Of a stretch of DNA of 64,000 nucleotides, positions 12,562 to 23,757 are shown piece by piece. The first letter of the stretch is position 1, and each line of letters opens with the position of its first letter. Made by a program: the position numbers and the translations under genes. The notes under the pieces were generated by a model, which was given only the letters and a program-made list of their open reading frames with translations, had not been told where the DNA came from and ran no database searches. This DNA is from Apis mellifera (Eukaryota; Arthropoda; Insecta; Hymenoptera; Apidae), in contig NC_037638.1 of the NCBI RefSeq assembly GCF_003254395.2, positions 26,819,649 through 26,883,648 of the forward strand. Reading direction: 5' to 3'.

Positions 12562-12585
12562 TAACCTTATAATTTATAGAGGTTA
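12562..12585. promoter_or_regulatory. Inverted TAACCT/AGGTTA pair in the PRPF3 proximal promoter
   Basis: TAACCT (12562-12567) and AGGTTA (12580-12585) are exact inverted copies separated by an AT-rich 12-bp spacer. They lie 25-48 bp upstream of the PRPF3 start codon, in the expected core-promoter/5' UTR position. Confidence 0.3.
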
Positions 12586-12609
12586 TGTTGTGAAACAAAC
12601 GTAATAAAA

Positions 12610-14928
12610 ATGGCTTATTTAACAAGAAAAGAAATAGACGAAATGAAACCACAAATAGAAAAAGCAGTTCATAAATTTCTTGGTTTTGGGGAACCTGCTA
12701 TTGTGACTACAGCTGTCAATTGTATTACTTCAGGTTACGATAAACGCAAAACAGCAGGTTTGTGATAATTAATATTATGAATTGATTAATTATATTGTTT
12801 AAATATAATTGATATAATTAATTAGATATTTAATATATAATTTTATGTATAAATTTATTATCTCTATAATAGAAATAGAAAATGTTTGTTATTTTTTTAA
12901 TCTTGCAGATAAATTATCCGCCTTATTGGAAGATAAAAAAGCTTCAAAATTAACTGAAAAAATATTTGCAATATATGATGATGCCAAAGCAGCTCAAAAA
13001 AGTAAAAAACGGAATCATGTGGAAGACAAGGATAAAGATAAAGATGCGAAGAAACCTAGGTTTAGGGATGATGAAATCAAAAATGAAAAGACAACGGAAG
13101 CACAATTATCTGCTGATAAGGTACATTTATTAATATAAATATATATAAATATGTAAATATAAATATTATTTTAATTACTTTAATTTCATTGCTTTCATTT
13201 AGATAAGACAAATGATGGCTAATGCCCAAAAAGAAATTGAAGAAAGAAAAAGAGCATTAAAAGCTATAAAACAAGAAGAAGTTCCTCCAGTAAAACCTTT
13301 ACTTAAAAGAGATTCTTTACCAACCGTAGGAAGCATGTACAATCAGGGTTTATTAAGTAAAACAGATTCTGACAAAGCACGAAAAATTGCTGCTTTGCAA
13401 GCTCAAATTAGAAGTAAACTAAGTTCAGGACTATTAGGTAATGTCAGTGTTCCAGATAAACCAACTCCTCTAATTTTGGATGAATCTGGCAGAACTGTAG
13501 ATATAACAGGCAAAGAAGTACAATTAACACAAGTAGTGCCAACGTTAAAAGCTAACATTAGAGCGAAAAAACGTGAAGAATTTAAAGCCCAATTACAAGA
13601 ATCAAAAGGTCCAGAAGAAATTCAAGATACACACTTTTTTGATACTAGAATAGGTGTAAAACCTGCGGTAAGAGGCAAACGTACTCTCAAATTTCATGAA
13701 CCTGGAAAGTTCCAACAGTTAGCTGAAAGAATTCGTATGAGAGCTCAGTTAGAAAAGTTACAAAATGAAATTAGTCAAATTGCTAGAAAGACTGGTATAA
13801 GTTCAGCAACTAAATTAGCGCTCATAGCTCCAAAAACAGAAGCTCTAAGCGAAGATGTGCCTAACGTAGAGTGGTGGGATTCTGTTATATTAACAGGAGG
13901 ATATCCAGACGAAAATGAATCCACAACTATTAAAAGTTCCACTATTACAAATTTAGTCGAACATCCTACGCAAATGCGACCACCAAGTATGTATTTTTTA
14001 ATACGTGTATACAATTTATTTCGGATAAATTATATATAATAAAAATATCTAATATTGATCGATAATTTTTTATATTTTAGCTGATCCTTTAAAACCTATA
14101 TATATGCCTGTATTTCTAACGAAAAAAGAACGCAAAAAATTACGAAGACAAAATAGACGAGAAGCTTGGAAAGAGGAACAAGAAAAAATTCGATTAGGTC
14201 TTGAACCACCTCCAGAACCAAAATTACGAATTTCGAATCTTATGCGAGTATTAGGTACAGAAGCTGTTCAAGATCCTACGAAAATAGAAGCTCATGTTCG
14301 ACAACAAATGGCTAAAAGATTAAAAGCACATGAAGATGCTAATGCAGCTCGAAGACTTACTGCCGACCAGCGACGTGAAAAGAAGGCGCGAAAACTTAAG
14401 GAGGATACTACACTCGGTGTACATGTAGCTGTTTATAGGTAAGTTTATTATGAAAATTTAACAAATGAATAAATATAATATATATTTATAATATATTACG
14501 TACAAATATATTAATATTGTTATTACAGAATACGTGATCTTTTAAATAACGCTTCAAAGAAATTTAAAGTGGAAACGAATGCAAAACAACTTTATCTCAC
14601 GGGCTGTGTAATGCTTTTCCGAGACTGTAATGTTGTTGTTGTAGAAGGAGGAGCAAAACAATTAAGTAAATATAAAAGATTAATGATGAATCGAATTAAA
14701 TGGGAAGAAGACATTATAAAAGATAATGATGGAAATGATGTACCGAACAAATGTGTTCTCGTATGGGAAGGTACTAGCAAACAACGTCATTTTGGAGAAA
14801 TCAAATTTAAAGTTTGTCCGATTGAAAAAATGGCTCGAGAGCATTTTAAAAAACACCAAGTCGAACATTATTGGGATTTAGCTTATAGTGGAGCAGTACT
14901 TGATAACACAGATGATATCCGTTCTTGA
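12610..14928 (+). CDS. Prpf3: U4/U6 small nuclear ribonucleoprotein Prp3 (PRPF3)
   Basis: Component of the U4/U6 and U4/U6.U5 snRNPs in the nuclear spliceosome; Prp3 binds U4/U6 snRNA with Prp4. Coding exons are 12610-12757, 12909-13120, 13203-13986, 14081-14438 and 14529-14928, all GT-AG and phase-consistent, giving 633 aa. The human protein is slightly longer (about 680). The start is the first ATG and opens the PWI domain (residues 1 to about 85), followed by a basic Lys/Asp-rich linker (about 90-110). The conserved PRP3 region contains PTPLILDESGRTVD, the Trp pair near residue 344, and ISNLMRVLGTEAVQDPTK. The C-terminal DUF1115-type domain (about 495-633) contains YLTGCVMLF and WEGTSKQRHFGE. 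Oddity: the PWI signature reads Pro-Gln-Ile. Exons are AT-rich and CpG-poor. Confidence 0.96.
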
Positions 14929-16243
14929 AAATGGATTCTGTAATTTCAGCAATAAATGCTAATATGGACATGCAATGATAGATAATTTGAATTTCAATAC
15001 ATTTTAAGTGAGTAATTATCGTGGAAACAAACAATAGTAAAAAAAAAAAAAAATGAATAATGTAAGCAGTGGCACATAGAGCGAAAATAAAAGTGCTCAA
15101 GGCCTCTCTAATGACAGTTTTATTTTTAAGTAGTTATAGATACCCTGGATCCAAAATATAAAATTGTATTCTCAAAATTATTTATACTTTATAAATTAAA
15201 TTCAATTCAATTTTTTTCATGAAATGTTAAGTCAATTCTTGAAAAGGATCTTAAAAGATCTTACTCTTTTTATACATAAAATGAGAATAAATAAAAAATA
15301 ATACATTCGTTTAATTCAAAACTAAACTTTCCCAAACTCGAATTAGTTATGTTTGTAGTACATCATTTACTTATATATTTTTTAATCAATATCATTTAAC
15401 ACATATATTTATGAAATTAAAATATTCGATAAGAAATGTAATACTGAATTTGAATTTATTTTCGAGATAATTAATTTTGATTGTTTGTCAAAAAAAAAAA
15501 AGAAAAAAGAAAAATGTATACGGATAATTATTTTTACGCAAATAATTCTTACAAAATTATTTCATTTTTTAAACTTATTTATTTTAGTTTATCTTCCCAC
15601 GCTGAATATAAATAATCACACATGACACGTAATGTCCTTTTGTGGATTGCCGCATCCAGATTGTAGGCGTGTGTTCGAGTCTGTATAATCAACGCAGTTA
15701 ATCATTCGCAACATCGTATCGAAGAATTTCAATCTATAGGTAACATTACAGTCAAGCCTGTAAGTGTCAATTAGCATAGTGCAACGGCATTGAGAGGCTA
15801 TACACGAGGTATGCTGTAAAAGAACACGCAACATATGTATATATACAGCATGCCATATATACGAAAGTGTGAATGCACTCTGGAGCCTTGAAACTGTACG
15901 TCCAACCGCGACTACGAATAACATAGTCTATGAAAGGTGAACCTTGGTCTTGTTCATAATACCAATCCAGCTGCAACGGCGACGCGCTTTTACCATATCT
16001 TTCAAGTGTTATACGTCAACCGAGCAATACATCGTTGACACCCTATATTAACATGATCCTTACTTGGCCCCACTCTTTGAACCCTCACTGAACGGACTGA
16101 AGTTTTACTTTCGTTCGGAGGATCGGTCTCAGTTCAGGTTTACCGCTTCGTGTTCTTGCGCATACCCGGCGCGGCTCTTGCGAAATTTTACGAGGCAAAT
16201 GAATTTTATCAATTACTATCACACTGGGATAATTTTGAAAAAA
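14929..16243. other. PRPF3 3' UTR and peroxidase upstream region
   Basis: After the PRPF3 poly(A) signal the sequence is AT-rich to about 15590, then becomes CpG-richer up to the peroxidase first exon, consistent with its promoter. An arthropod initiator-like TCAGTT is present at 16129-16134. No TATA box is evident at the matching distance. No coding signal was seen before the peroxidase ATG. Confidence 0.5.
15086..15091 (+). terminator. PRPF3 poly(A) signal AATAAA
   Basis: AATAAA about 160 nt after the PRPF3 stop, followed by a T-rich segment (about 15117-15130). It is the first canonical signal downstream of the stop. Confidence 0.6.
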
Positions 16244-19200
16244 ATGCCCGTTTGTATAAGACGAAGATCGATCAACGGTATATTTCTCTTCCTATCGCGG
16301 TGAGTGTTTTGCGTTTTCATTTTACGAAACAAAACGAAACGCGGCCACTTCACTGGCATACAATGATTCTAGTGAAATTTGAAGTTATTTCATCTATAAA
16401 ATTTTAAACATTCGATCCATTCAATGTTTACAAATGATTTTTTTCATTTAGATTTTAAAAATAACGTCAAAATTAAAAATATATATAGTTATATCTTTAA
16501 AATCTTGTATCAATATTCAATTATTATAATACTAAAAGTAAATATTTTACCGAAGAAGAAATATTATCAAAAATTATTAGAATATTGATTAATCATTTTA
16601 CGTTACTTGTCAATGAGTAAATTTGATGAAATATAACTTCATGTGTATAATAGGAAAATATCACTATTCAGTGATTTATTTTTGTGATAAAAATTACAGC
16701 ATTTAGTTTTGAAAGCAAATTTTTTAAGCAAATATTTTATAATTCAAACAAATGCCTTCTTATTTTATAGATTATTTCAACATTTAATTAGTGATGTAAT
16801 TTTATTACAATAGTAAAAAGAAGGCCATGTGCTTGTATTTATTTTTAATATAAATTCTGAAAAATTAATTAGTATAAATAGTATACATAATACATAATGA
16901 AATCTTTTGCATAAGATAATGTAATAATATTTATAACATTTTGAATATGCATCAGATTTAAATTTGTAAATATTTTTACTAAGAAGAATTGTAAATGTAT
17001 ATGCAAGAAACTGTGTATTTTATATAAAATACGATGTAAAATGAACTTGAATGAATGCATCCGATGTATCAGAAAATTAACTTTTAATTATATACCTTAT
17101 AAAATCAAAGTTTTTGTGTTAAATGCCTTCTACATTACATCATCAAATAAAATTTCATAAAAAGTACTTAACAAAACACCATTTATTGGAAGTAATAATG
17201 ATCAAATAAGAATCAAGTATATTTTCATATATTTTAAAAATTTCAATTTTATTATTTTGACTTATTTACTTTATGATCTTTGATATTTTTATCAATATGA
17301 ATATAATTTTCTTAACGGTATCTTTTTTATTAGATATAAGATAAAAAATAAAATAACACGTTACGTTTCAATTTGTATAAATATTGGACAATTCTTTTTA
17401 TCCGAAATTTGCTTTTGGCGGAAAGAGAGAATAAAAATTTAAAAAAGTTTCTTCGGTAAAAGTTTGTTCGAGTCACGCTCTCGAATAATAGCTTCCACCA
17501 ATTTATACGAACACTAATCATAGTAGAGAAGATTACGTAAGAAAATCACAAAAGAACCAGGAAGGAACTTTAAATGTCAAGTAACGAATCTTCTTCGATC
17601 TTTTCTTAAGGTCGATCGAATTCTTTTCGTTCTCTATGTCGCATTATTTACATGATAAAAAGAGGAATAATTAACCACTGTTGAGAGAATTGGCTTCGAG
17701 ATACAGGAGAAACGATGAATGAATTTAACGCGATAAAATGGAACGACGAACAATAGACGGAATAAGGCGAAATGCCATCTTCAAGACAAGGTCTCTCGGG
17801 TTCATTTGTAGTACCTGTAACGAATGTTGGAATAAGTCACGCGAAATTCTTCGTAAACTCGTTTTTCCTCCTTTTTTTTTTTTTTTTTTTTTATTACTTA
17901 TTTATTTATTTACTTATTTTTTGAAACCGACTTAACAGGAAATCACACTTGCGAAAAATTATATATATTTAATTGCATACTTCATTGCATTTTTAATTGC
18001 AAATATACAAATATAAAAATAACTAATGTGACTCTGTAATTACGATTTAACGATTGATATTATCATTATAATTGTCAAGATAAATAATAAGAGAATTTTT
18101 GAATTTACATGACAATTATTAGGTAATATCGAGGTATAATAGAAGTTATTATAAGACAATTTCTCATGAATTCCACCTCAATTGGAAAGTGTAACATTAT
18201 CATGCTATTTTCATCATCTTCTCACAATGTTACATTCTCACGATCTTAATACTCTTAATATTTATACTTCTTTTTCCTTTTTTTTTTTTCTTTCAACATT
18301 GTTCTCATAAATTTAATTTATGAATTGGAAAACGAAACAAGGCTTGCACTTTCGCTTTAGGGACGAAGCTTATATTCCTTATCTTTAGATTCCGATTCGC
18401 AGATTCCTTATTGTATCGGTACTCGTGGACGGTACGACCTTACCGTCAAACATGTTACTGGATCTGGGTAGACGTACAAATATCTCTATGGAGAAGTACG
18501 AGCAGGCGGAACGAGCGATCCTGAACTCGCGCACGCATTTAAACCACGGCTCGCCCTCGTGGTTCCTCGGGGCGTCGCACGAGATAACCGAGCACGCTCA
18601 GAATCTGTCGAGGCGAGCCCTTCGAATAGAAACGATGGCCGTGATGTTGGTGGAAGCTTTGAACATGTCGTCGAAAGAGGCGACGTCCGTGTTGCCGTCA
18701 GTCGCCCCCATCAATTGCCCCGACTCGCCCACATTTTTGCAAGTGATGGCAAGCTGCAAGAGGATCGATCCCCGCTACAGGACGCACAGCGGCAAGTGCA
18801 ATAACGGCTTGCACCCGACTTGGGGCGCCGCCCTAGAGGCATACGTCCGATTCTTGCCACCCGAGTACGTGGACGGCGTCTCGTTGCCACGCATAAACCT
18901 GCCAAGCGCCAGGGATGTCTCGTTGAACGTGCACTCCGGTGGATCTGACCTCAAACATCCCTACCTAATGGCGCTCACCGCACTCTTCGGCCAATTTCTC
19001 GTCCACGATCTTGCGCACACGCCCAAGATCGAACTACCCGATGGAGCGAAATTGAAGTGTTGCGACGTGGATTACGAACACTTTCATCCAGAATGTTTCC
19101 CGATCCGAGCCGACAACGCTGTCGGTTGCATGGAATATTCTAGATCGGCGCCGCACCCAGGAAATTCGTTACAGGTAAATTAAATCGAAGAATAATAGAA

Positions 19201-22168
19201 TAATAACCGTGCGAGTTAAAATCTCTTTTGCAACGATTCTTACGAAAGTCTCATAATCTCGTAATCTTGTCAGTAAGTAAGTAATTCAGAGAGTTGAGAA
19301 AGTTATTCTTTTTTTCTTTTTCGAAGAATCTCTTGATGAGTCAAAATTTGTAACGTGAATTTGCAGGGATGCAAATTGGGTCCTCGACAACAGATCAACC
19401 AAGCGTCCTCGTATTTGGATCTCTCCCCTCTTTACGGGAGTTCGGAAGACGTAGCGAAAGCTCTCCGATCCGGGAAACGCGGTTTGCTTAATACGCAAAG
19501 GAAGAACTTGCCCATGCCCTCGCCCAAGTACGAAAGTTGCAGAATCGCGAACAAAGCTTTCCCGTGTTTTCTTAGCGGGGATTCGCGGGTGAACGAGAAT
19601 CCCGGTCTCACTCTGATGCATGTACTTTTTCTACGCGAGCATAACCGAGTCGCTACTGCCCTGGGACAACTGAATCCCCACTGGGAAGATGAGAGACTCT
19701 ACCAGGAAGCAAGAAGGATCGTTATCGCGGAAATGGAGCATATAACTTATAACGAGTTTCTACCCGTTGTTCTCGGCGAAACAACTCTCGACAAGTACGT
19801 GTATTTTCTCTTATTCGCTTTATAATTAATTTAACAGTTCCAATCGTTCGATAGAGAATCGAGAGAAATTTGTATTTGATTCTATTAAAAATTTGTTATA
19901 TCGTTAATTTATTTTTCTTTTATTTGATCTTATTTAATTTATATAAGTCTTTTCTTTTCTTTTTTTTTTTTTTTTTAATATCGAAAGATACCAATTACGC
20001 TTAACGCATCGAGGCTATTTCCGAAACTACGATAGTCGAACGGATGCGACACTTTCGAACGCTGTCGCGTCTGCTGGACTCTTCTTCATTGCCACGTTGA
20101 CCCCAAAAACCCTCGACCTAGTTGACTCGCGATCGGCGTCAAAGTCTGGAGAAAGGTCCTTACTATCGGCCTTCTACGCTCCGCAAGAGTTCTATGAAGC
20201 TGGTGCTATTGATCGTTTGATTGTCGGTGCTACAGGTCAGTTGAAATTATATGTAAATATAATTTCAATAAAAAATTTCTTTAAACTCGCATTGTATAAG
20301 AGAGTATGTACACATATATATGTATATTTAGATAATATTATGCATTTCGTATGATTTAACTCGAAGACATTAAATGCCATAAAATGCCATTAGTTCAAAT
20401 AAATCATTTGATTTATAATTATTTTAGAATCATTTGTACAAATATTTGCGAACGTTAAATTTTTATTGCAATCTTTCAAATCTTATAGCGATTATGGAAT
20501 GTAATAGTCAATGTTGCGCGAGTCTTGCAAATCTTTAAATTCATAGATTATTAATTTTAGAATCATTTTAAATTTTAGAATCATGATAATATTCGAGTAT
20601 CTGGATATTTCTTTTTATTTATTATTTAAATATAAAGCAATTATTATTAGAACAAAAAAATAGATTAATTCATTTATTATTAAAAAATAGTATTTGAAAG
20701 ATAAATGATTTATTAAAAATGTACGTGAAATTTGGATAAAATTTTTTTAAATGTTGTTACGCTAACATGGTATCCCATGAGAACTTGGTTTTAATGACAA
20801 TCTAGGATGCAAGATTTAATTTTCGCGACAGCGGGACATTCTAGGAAGCCATTGCCACCGGGACTGAATGAAATCCTTTTGGAAAGATATTTTCATGATG
20901 GAAAAAGCAACGATATCGCCGTGGATTACGCTGCACAAATCATACAACAAGGAAGAGATCACGGTTTACCACCTTATGTTAGATGGCGATCATTTTGCAA
21001 TTTACCTCACATTGTTAATTTCGAAAATCTTAGAGGTACAATGTCTAAAAATACTATAGACAGACTTCGAAAAGTTTATAAGTAAGTGAATAATAATTGC
21101 TAATTATAGATTTTATTTTTTATAATATTTATATAAAATTGAATCATTACAAAAACGCTTGTTATAATTTTTTTTAAACCTGAATATTTTAATTTATAAT
21201 TTTATATTTTGATTTTATAATTTATCTTATTAAATAAATTGTATTATATTATTTTATTTGCATTTCTTTTTTTTTTTTTTTTTAATTAACAGAAAAGTAG
21301 AAGATATAGATTTAGTGACAGCATTGCTTTCGGAAGCACCGTTATCCGATTCAGTTTTAGGACCAACATTTCTTTGTTTATTGGGTCGTACTTTCCGAAA
21401 TATTCGTTTTGGTAAGTATTTAATTTAATAATAGTATTTAATAATTTAATTAATATCGTTTTGGTATCAATATGCATTTTAATTATAAAAGTTTAATTAT
21501 AAAAGTATGTAAAATTATATCACATCGATATTATATAGAGTGTTTATAGAAATGTGGAATCTTTTTGAAAAAAAATCGATTTTATAGATACAAATGAAAT
21601 AAATGAAAAAATTAATGTACAAAAATATAAATTAAAAATTATTTTTCAAATTATAAATAAATTTAATTTTACTGTTATCATTCCATGTCTAATGCAAGAT
21701 CAAATTATTTATAACTTGAAAAATAACCTCTAATAGATATTTTTGTTTATTTCAATATTTAGAATAGATGCTGTATAATTTATTAATTTATTAATTTTAT
21801 TGATTAGTATACTATTTTATTGATTATAATATTATAATATAGGTGACAGATATTGGTATGAAAACGCAAATAGCCCAGGATCATTTACTTTAAATCAATT
21901 AAATGAAATCCGAAAAATCACAATGACACAAATTTTATGCTACAATGGTGAAAGACTGAGTTTGATACAACCAAGAGCATTTCTTTTAAGAGATCGATTT
22001 TTGTAAGTTGATATTTTGTATGAATAAATGTTTAAAATATTAATAATTATTTATCACAGATGAAATAAATAAATGATTTAAATTTTCAGAAATGAACTAA
22101 TAAATTGTACAATACATACAAGTGGATCTCCAAATCTTTCACTTTGGAAAGAAAAAAATAATTCATAA
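16244..22168 (+). CDS. Animal haem peroxidase-like protein, predicted catalytically dead
   Basis: Exons 16244-16299, 18403-19174, 19367-19794, 19988-20235, 20832-21081, 21293-21411, 21843-22002 and 22090-22168 give about 703 aa. Exons 1 and 2 together make a hydrophobic N-terminus (residues about 11-28, IFLFLSRFLIVSVLV) that looks like a signal peptide or anchor, so secretion or membrane attachment is likely. The rest spans the whole peroxidase fold: GQFLVHDLAHTP (216-226), YLDLSPLYGSSED, GDSRVNENPGL (348-357), LREHNR and QGRDHGLP. Gln216, His220, Arg350 and Glu353 match the distal catalytic residues of myeloperoxidase. The proximal haem His is Ala454 (GLFFIATLTP in place of FRFGHSLIP), its Asn partner is Ile538, and the haem-ester Asp is Val219. 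Exon 5's acceptor (CGCGACAG) is the weakest join. A start at an in-frame upstream ATG (near 16199) is possible. Confidence 0.92.
16300..18402 (+). other. Peroxidase intron 1 (about 2.1 kb)
   Basis: It begins GTGAGTG and ends CGCAG, and is AT-rich. Phase 2 on both sides restores an open frame and completes a signal-peptide-like segment. A poly-T run at about 17872-17891 and generic AT-rich sequence are all that is seen. Confidence 0.65.
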
Positions 22169-22194
22169 TTTTTTTGCTATTTGTAATTGTAGAT

Positions 22195-22200
22195 AATAAA
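22195..22200 (+). terminator. Peroxidase poly(A) signal AATAAA
   Basis: AATAAA 27 nt after the stop codon, implying a very short 3' UTR; T-rich sequence follows. Confidence 0.55.
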
Positions 22201-23580
22201 TTTTATTTAATTGTTATTAAAAAATACTATCAATTATGTCAATCAATATTGTTCCTTGCATAGAAGGTATAAATTTATATAATTTATTTTTTTTTCTTAT
22301 TAAAAAGCTAAGTTACAATTTTTTTCAATTGAAAATTCTAGCAATTAATAAACATAAATGAAACACGTTAATATAATTTATAAGAACTATTTACTCAATT
22401 ATATTAATATGTTCTATACCTTTTGTGTAAGTTCGTATTTAATATTTTTCATATTTGTAATATATATATATGACAAAAGTAATTGTATTTAAAAATGTAT
22501 CATTTAACAGAAGACAAATACTTATTTTTTTGTATATAAGTTTTTAACATTAAATGTCTTTATATTTTTAATTTTTAATTAATAGATTAGTAAATAATTA
22601 CTACAAAATTATATAAAATTCAATATTCAAATATTATAAAAATATCATATAAACATAAATAATTATGAATTAAACATCATAATAGTACCATAAAAGTAAA
22701 ATATCAACTTCTAGAATTATAAATTTATTAATTTCAGAGAAATTATTTAATAAAATAAATGATATAATATCTTGTCTATTTTTTTATACTCCTCTAAATT
22801 TTCCTTTAATTTATTTTCATAAACTATGATTAATAATATAGTATATAATATATATTATAATATGATATTATATAATATTATTATTTTCTATTACTTAAAA
22901 TTTGTGCATCAAAATTAAAATTATTGACGTAAAAAAACTATTTAACAAAATTATCTAGCTAAATAAAAAGCAATAATAAAAAAAATTGTTTTAACTAATT
23001 AATAGTTAAAACAGAATAACAAACCAATAGGTTGAAATAAAATTTTTTCATTTATAGAAAATCATATTTCACAAAAATTATTATTTATTCATATTGAATT
23101 TATATTATTCATATTAACTTTTCTATCTTCCGTTATTAAAATACTTAAAATAACTTAATTTAAATAAAATAATATTTTTCATACCTGGTTACATTCCTTA
23201 TAAATATTGAATAAATTATTATTTTATAATTTTGAATTATGTAATACCGTTATTTTTTTACATCACTTTTTAAATTCCGGAAGTAATCGTAATATCTTTG
23301 CACATCTTCATGTACAATCTTAATCTTTGAACAACTATATTTTTTGATTTATTTAATAAATAGATAATATTATTTTATATTACAATAACATATAATTAAA
23401 ATTATTATAAACTATTTATTTCATTTTTTTGATTTCAATTTTTTTATTATTTATCCGATTAATGATTACGACATCTATATTCTAGTAGAATATTCGGGAT
23501 AGATAATTCTCGATTTCTCGAGTAAGAGCAGGAAGGCCATGCAATACAGTGATTCGTGTATGCATTAAGAACTGAATCCC
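22201..23580. other. AT-rich intergenic spacer
   Basis: Extremely AT-rich DNA between the peroxidase gene and the Hsc70-5 promoter. No coding frame, structured RNA or repeat unit was recognised. Confidence 0.6.
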
Positions 23581-23757
23581 CATTGGTTAAATAATATTAT
23601 CTTTATTGGTTGACGAAATGGAAGGAGTTCTATTGCGCGCATGGTGTGCGCATCATTAGTCTCTGTGAAGGTTGCATCACTACACGTGAAGTTAGAGTAT
23701 TCGCGTCTTTTTTTAAGTTTTTCATAAATTTAAGCGATAAAAACGTATAAAATCAAG
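23581..23757 (+). promoter_or_regulatory. Hsc70-5 promoter: two inverted CCAAT boxes and an E-box
   Basis: ATTGG (inverted CCAAT) occurs at 23582-23586 and 23605-23609. The palindromic E-box CACGTG is at 23683-23688, all within 180 bp upstream of the Hsc70-5 ATG. CCAAT pairs bound by NF-Y are typical of TATA-less housekeeping and chaperone promoters. The local rise in G+C and CpG supports promoter identity. No clear heat-shock-element array was seen. Confidence 0.5.

Larger units (their letters stand above)
8031..12609. other. Intergenic region upstream of PRPF3
   Basis: AT-rich intergenic DNA with no convincing coding exon. A slightly more CpG-rich patch runs from about 9180 to 10560 and includes an (AT)n repeat (10164-10207) and a perfect 14-bp palindrome (10364-10377). 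A more GC-rich patch at about 11040-11360 contains a 50-codon minus-strand open frame, described separately. The remainder shows nothing recognisable. Confidence 0.6.

Noticed and set aside
16150..16299. Open frame over the peroxidase first exon in another frame (ending PIAV)
   Set aside because: Its phase at the 16299 donor would read the peroxidase exon out of frame; the frame from 16244 joins correctly.
20806..20831. Peroxidase exon 5 starting at the TCTAG acceptor (20806)
   Set aside because: The phase-1 join from 20235 would hit a stop within a few codons; the acceptor at 20831 keeps the frame and gives a better family match.
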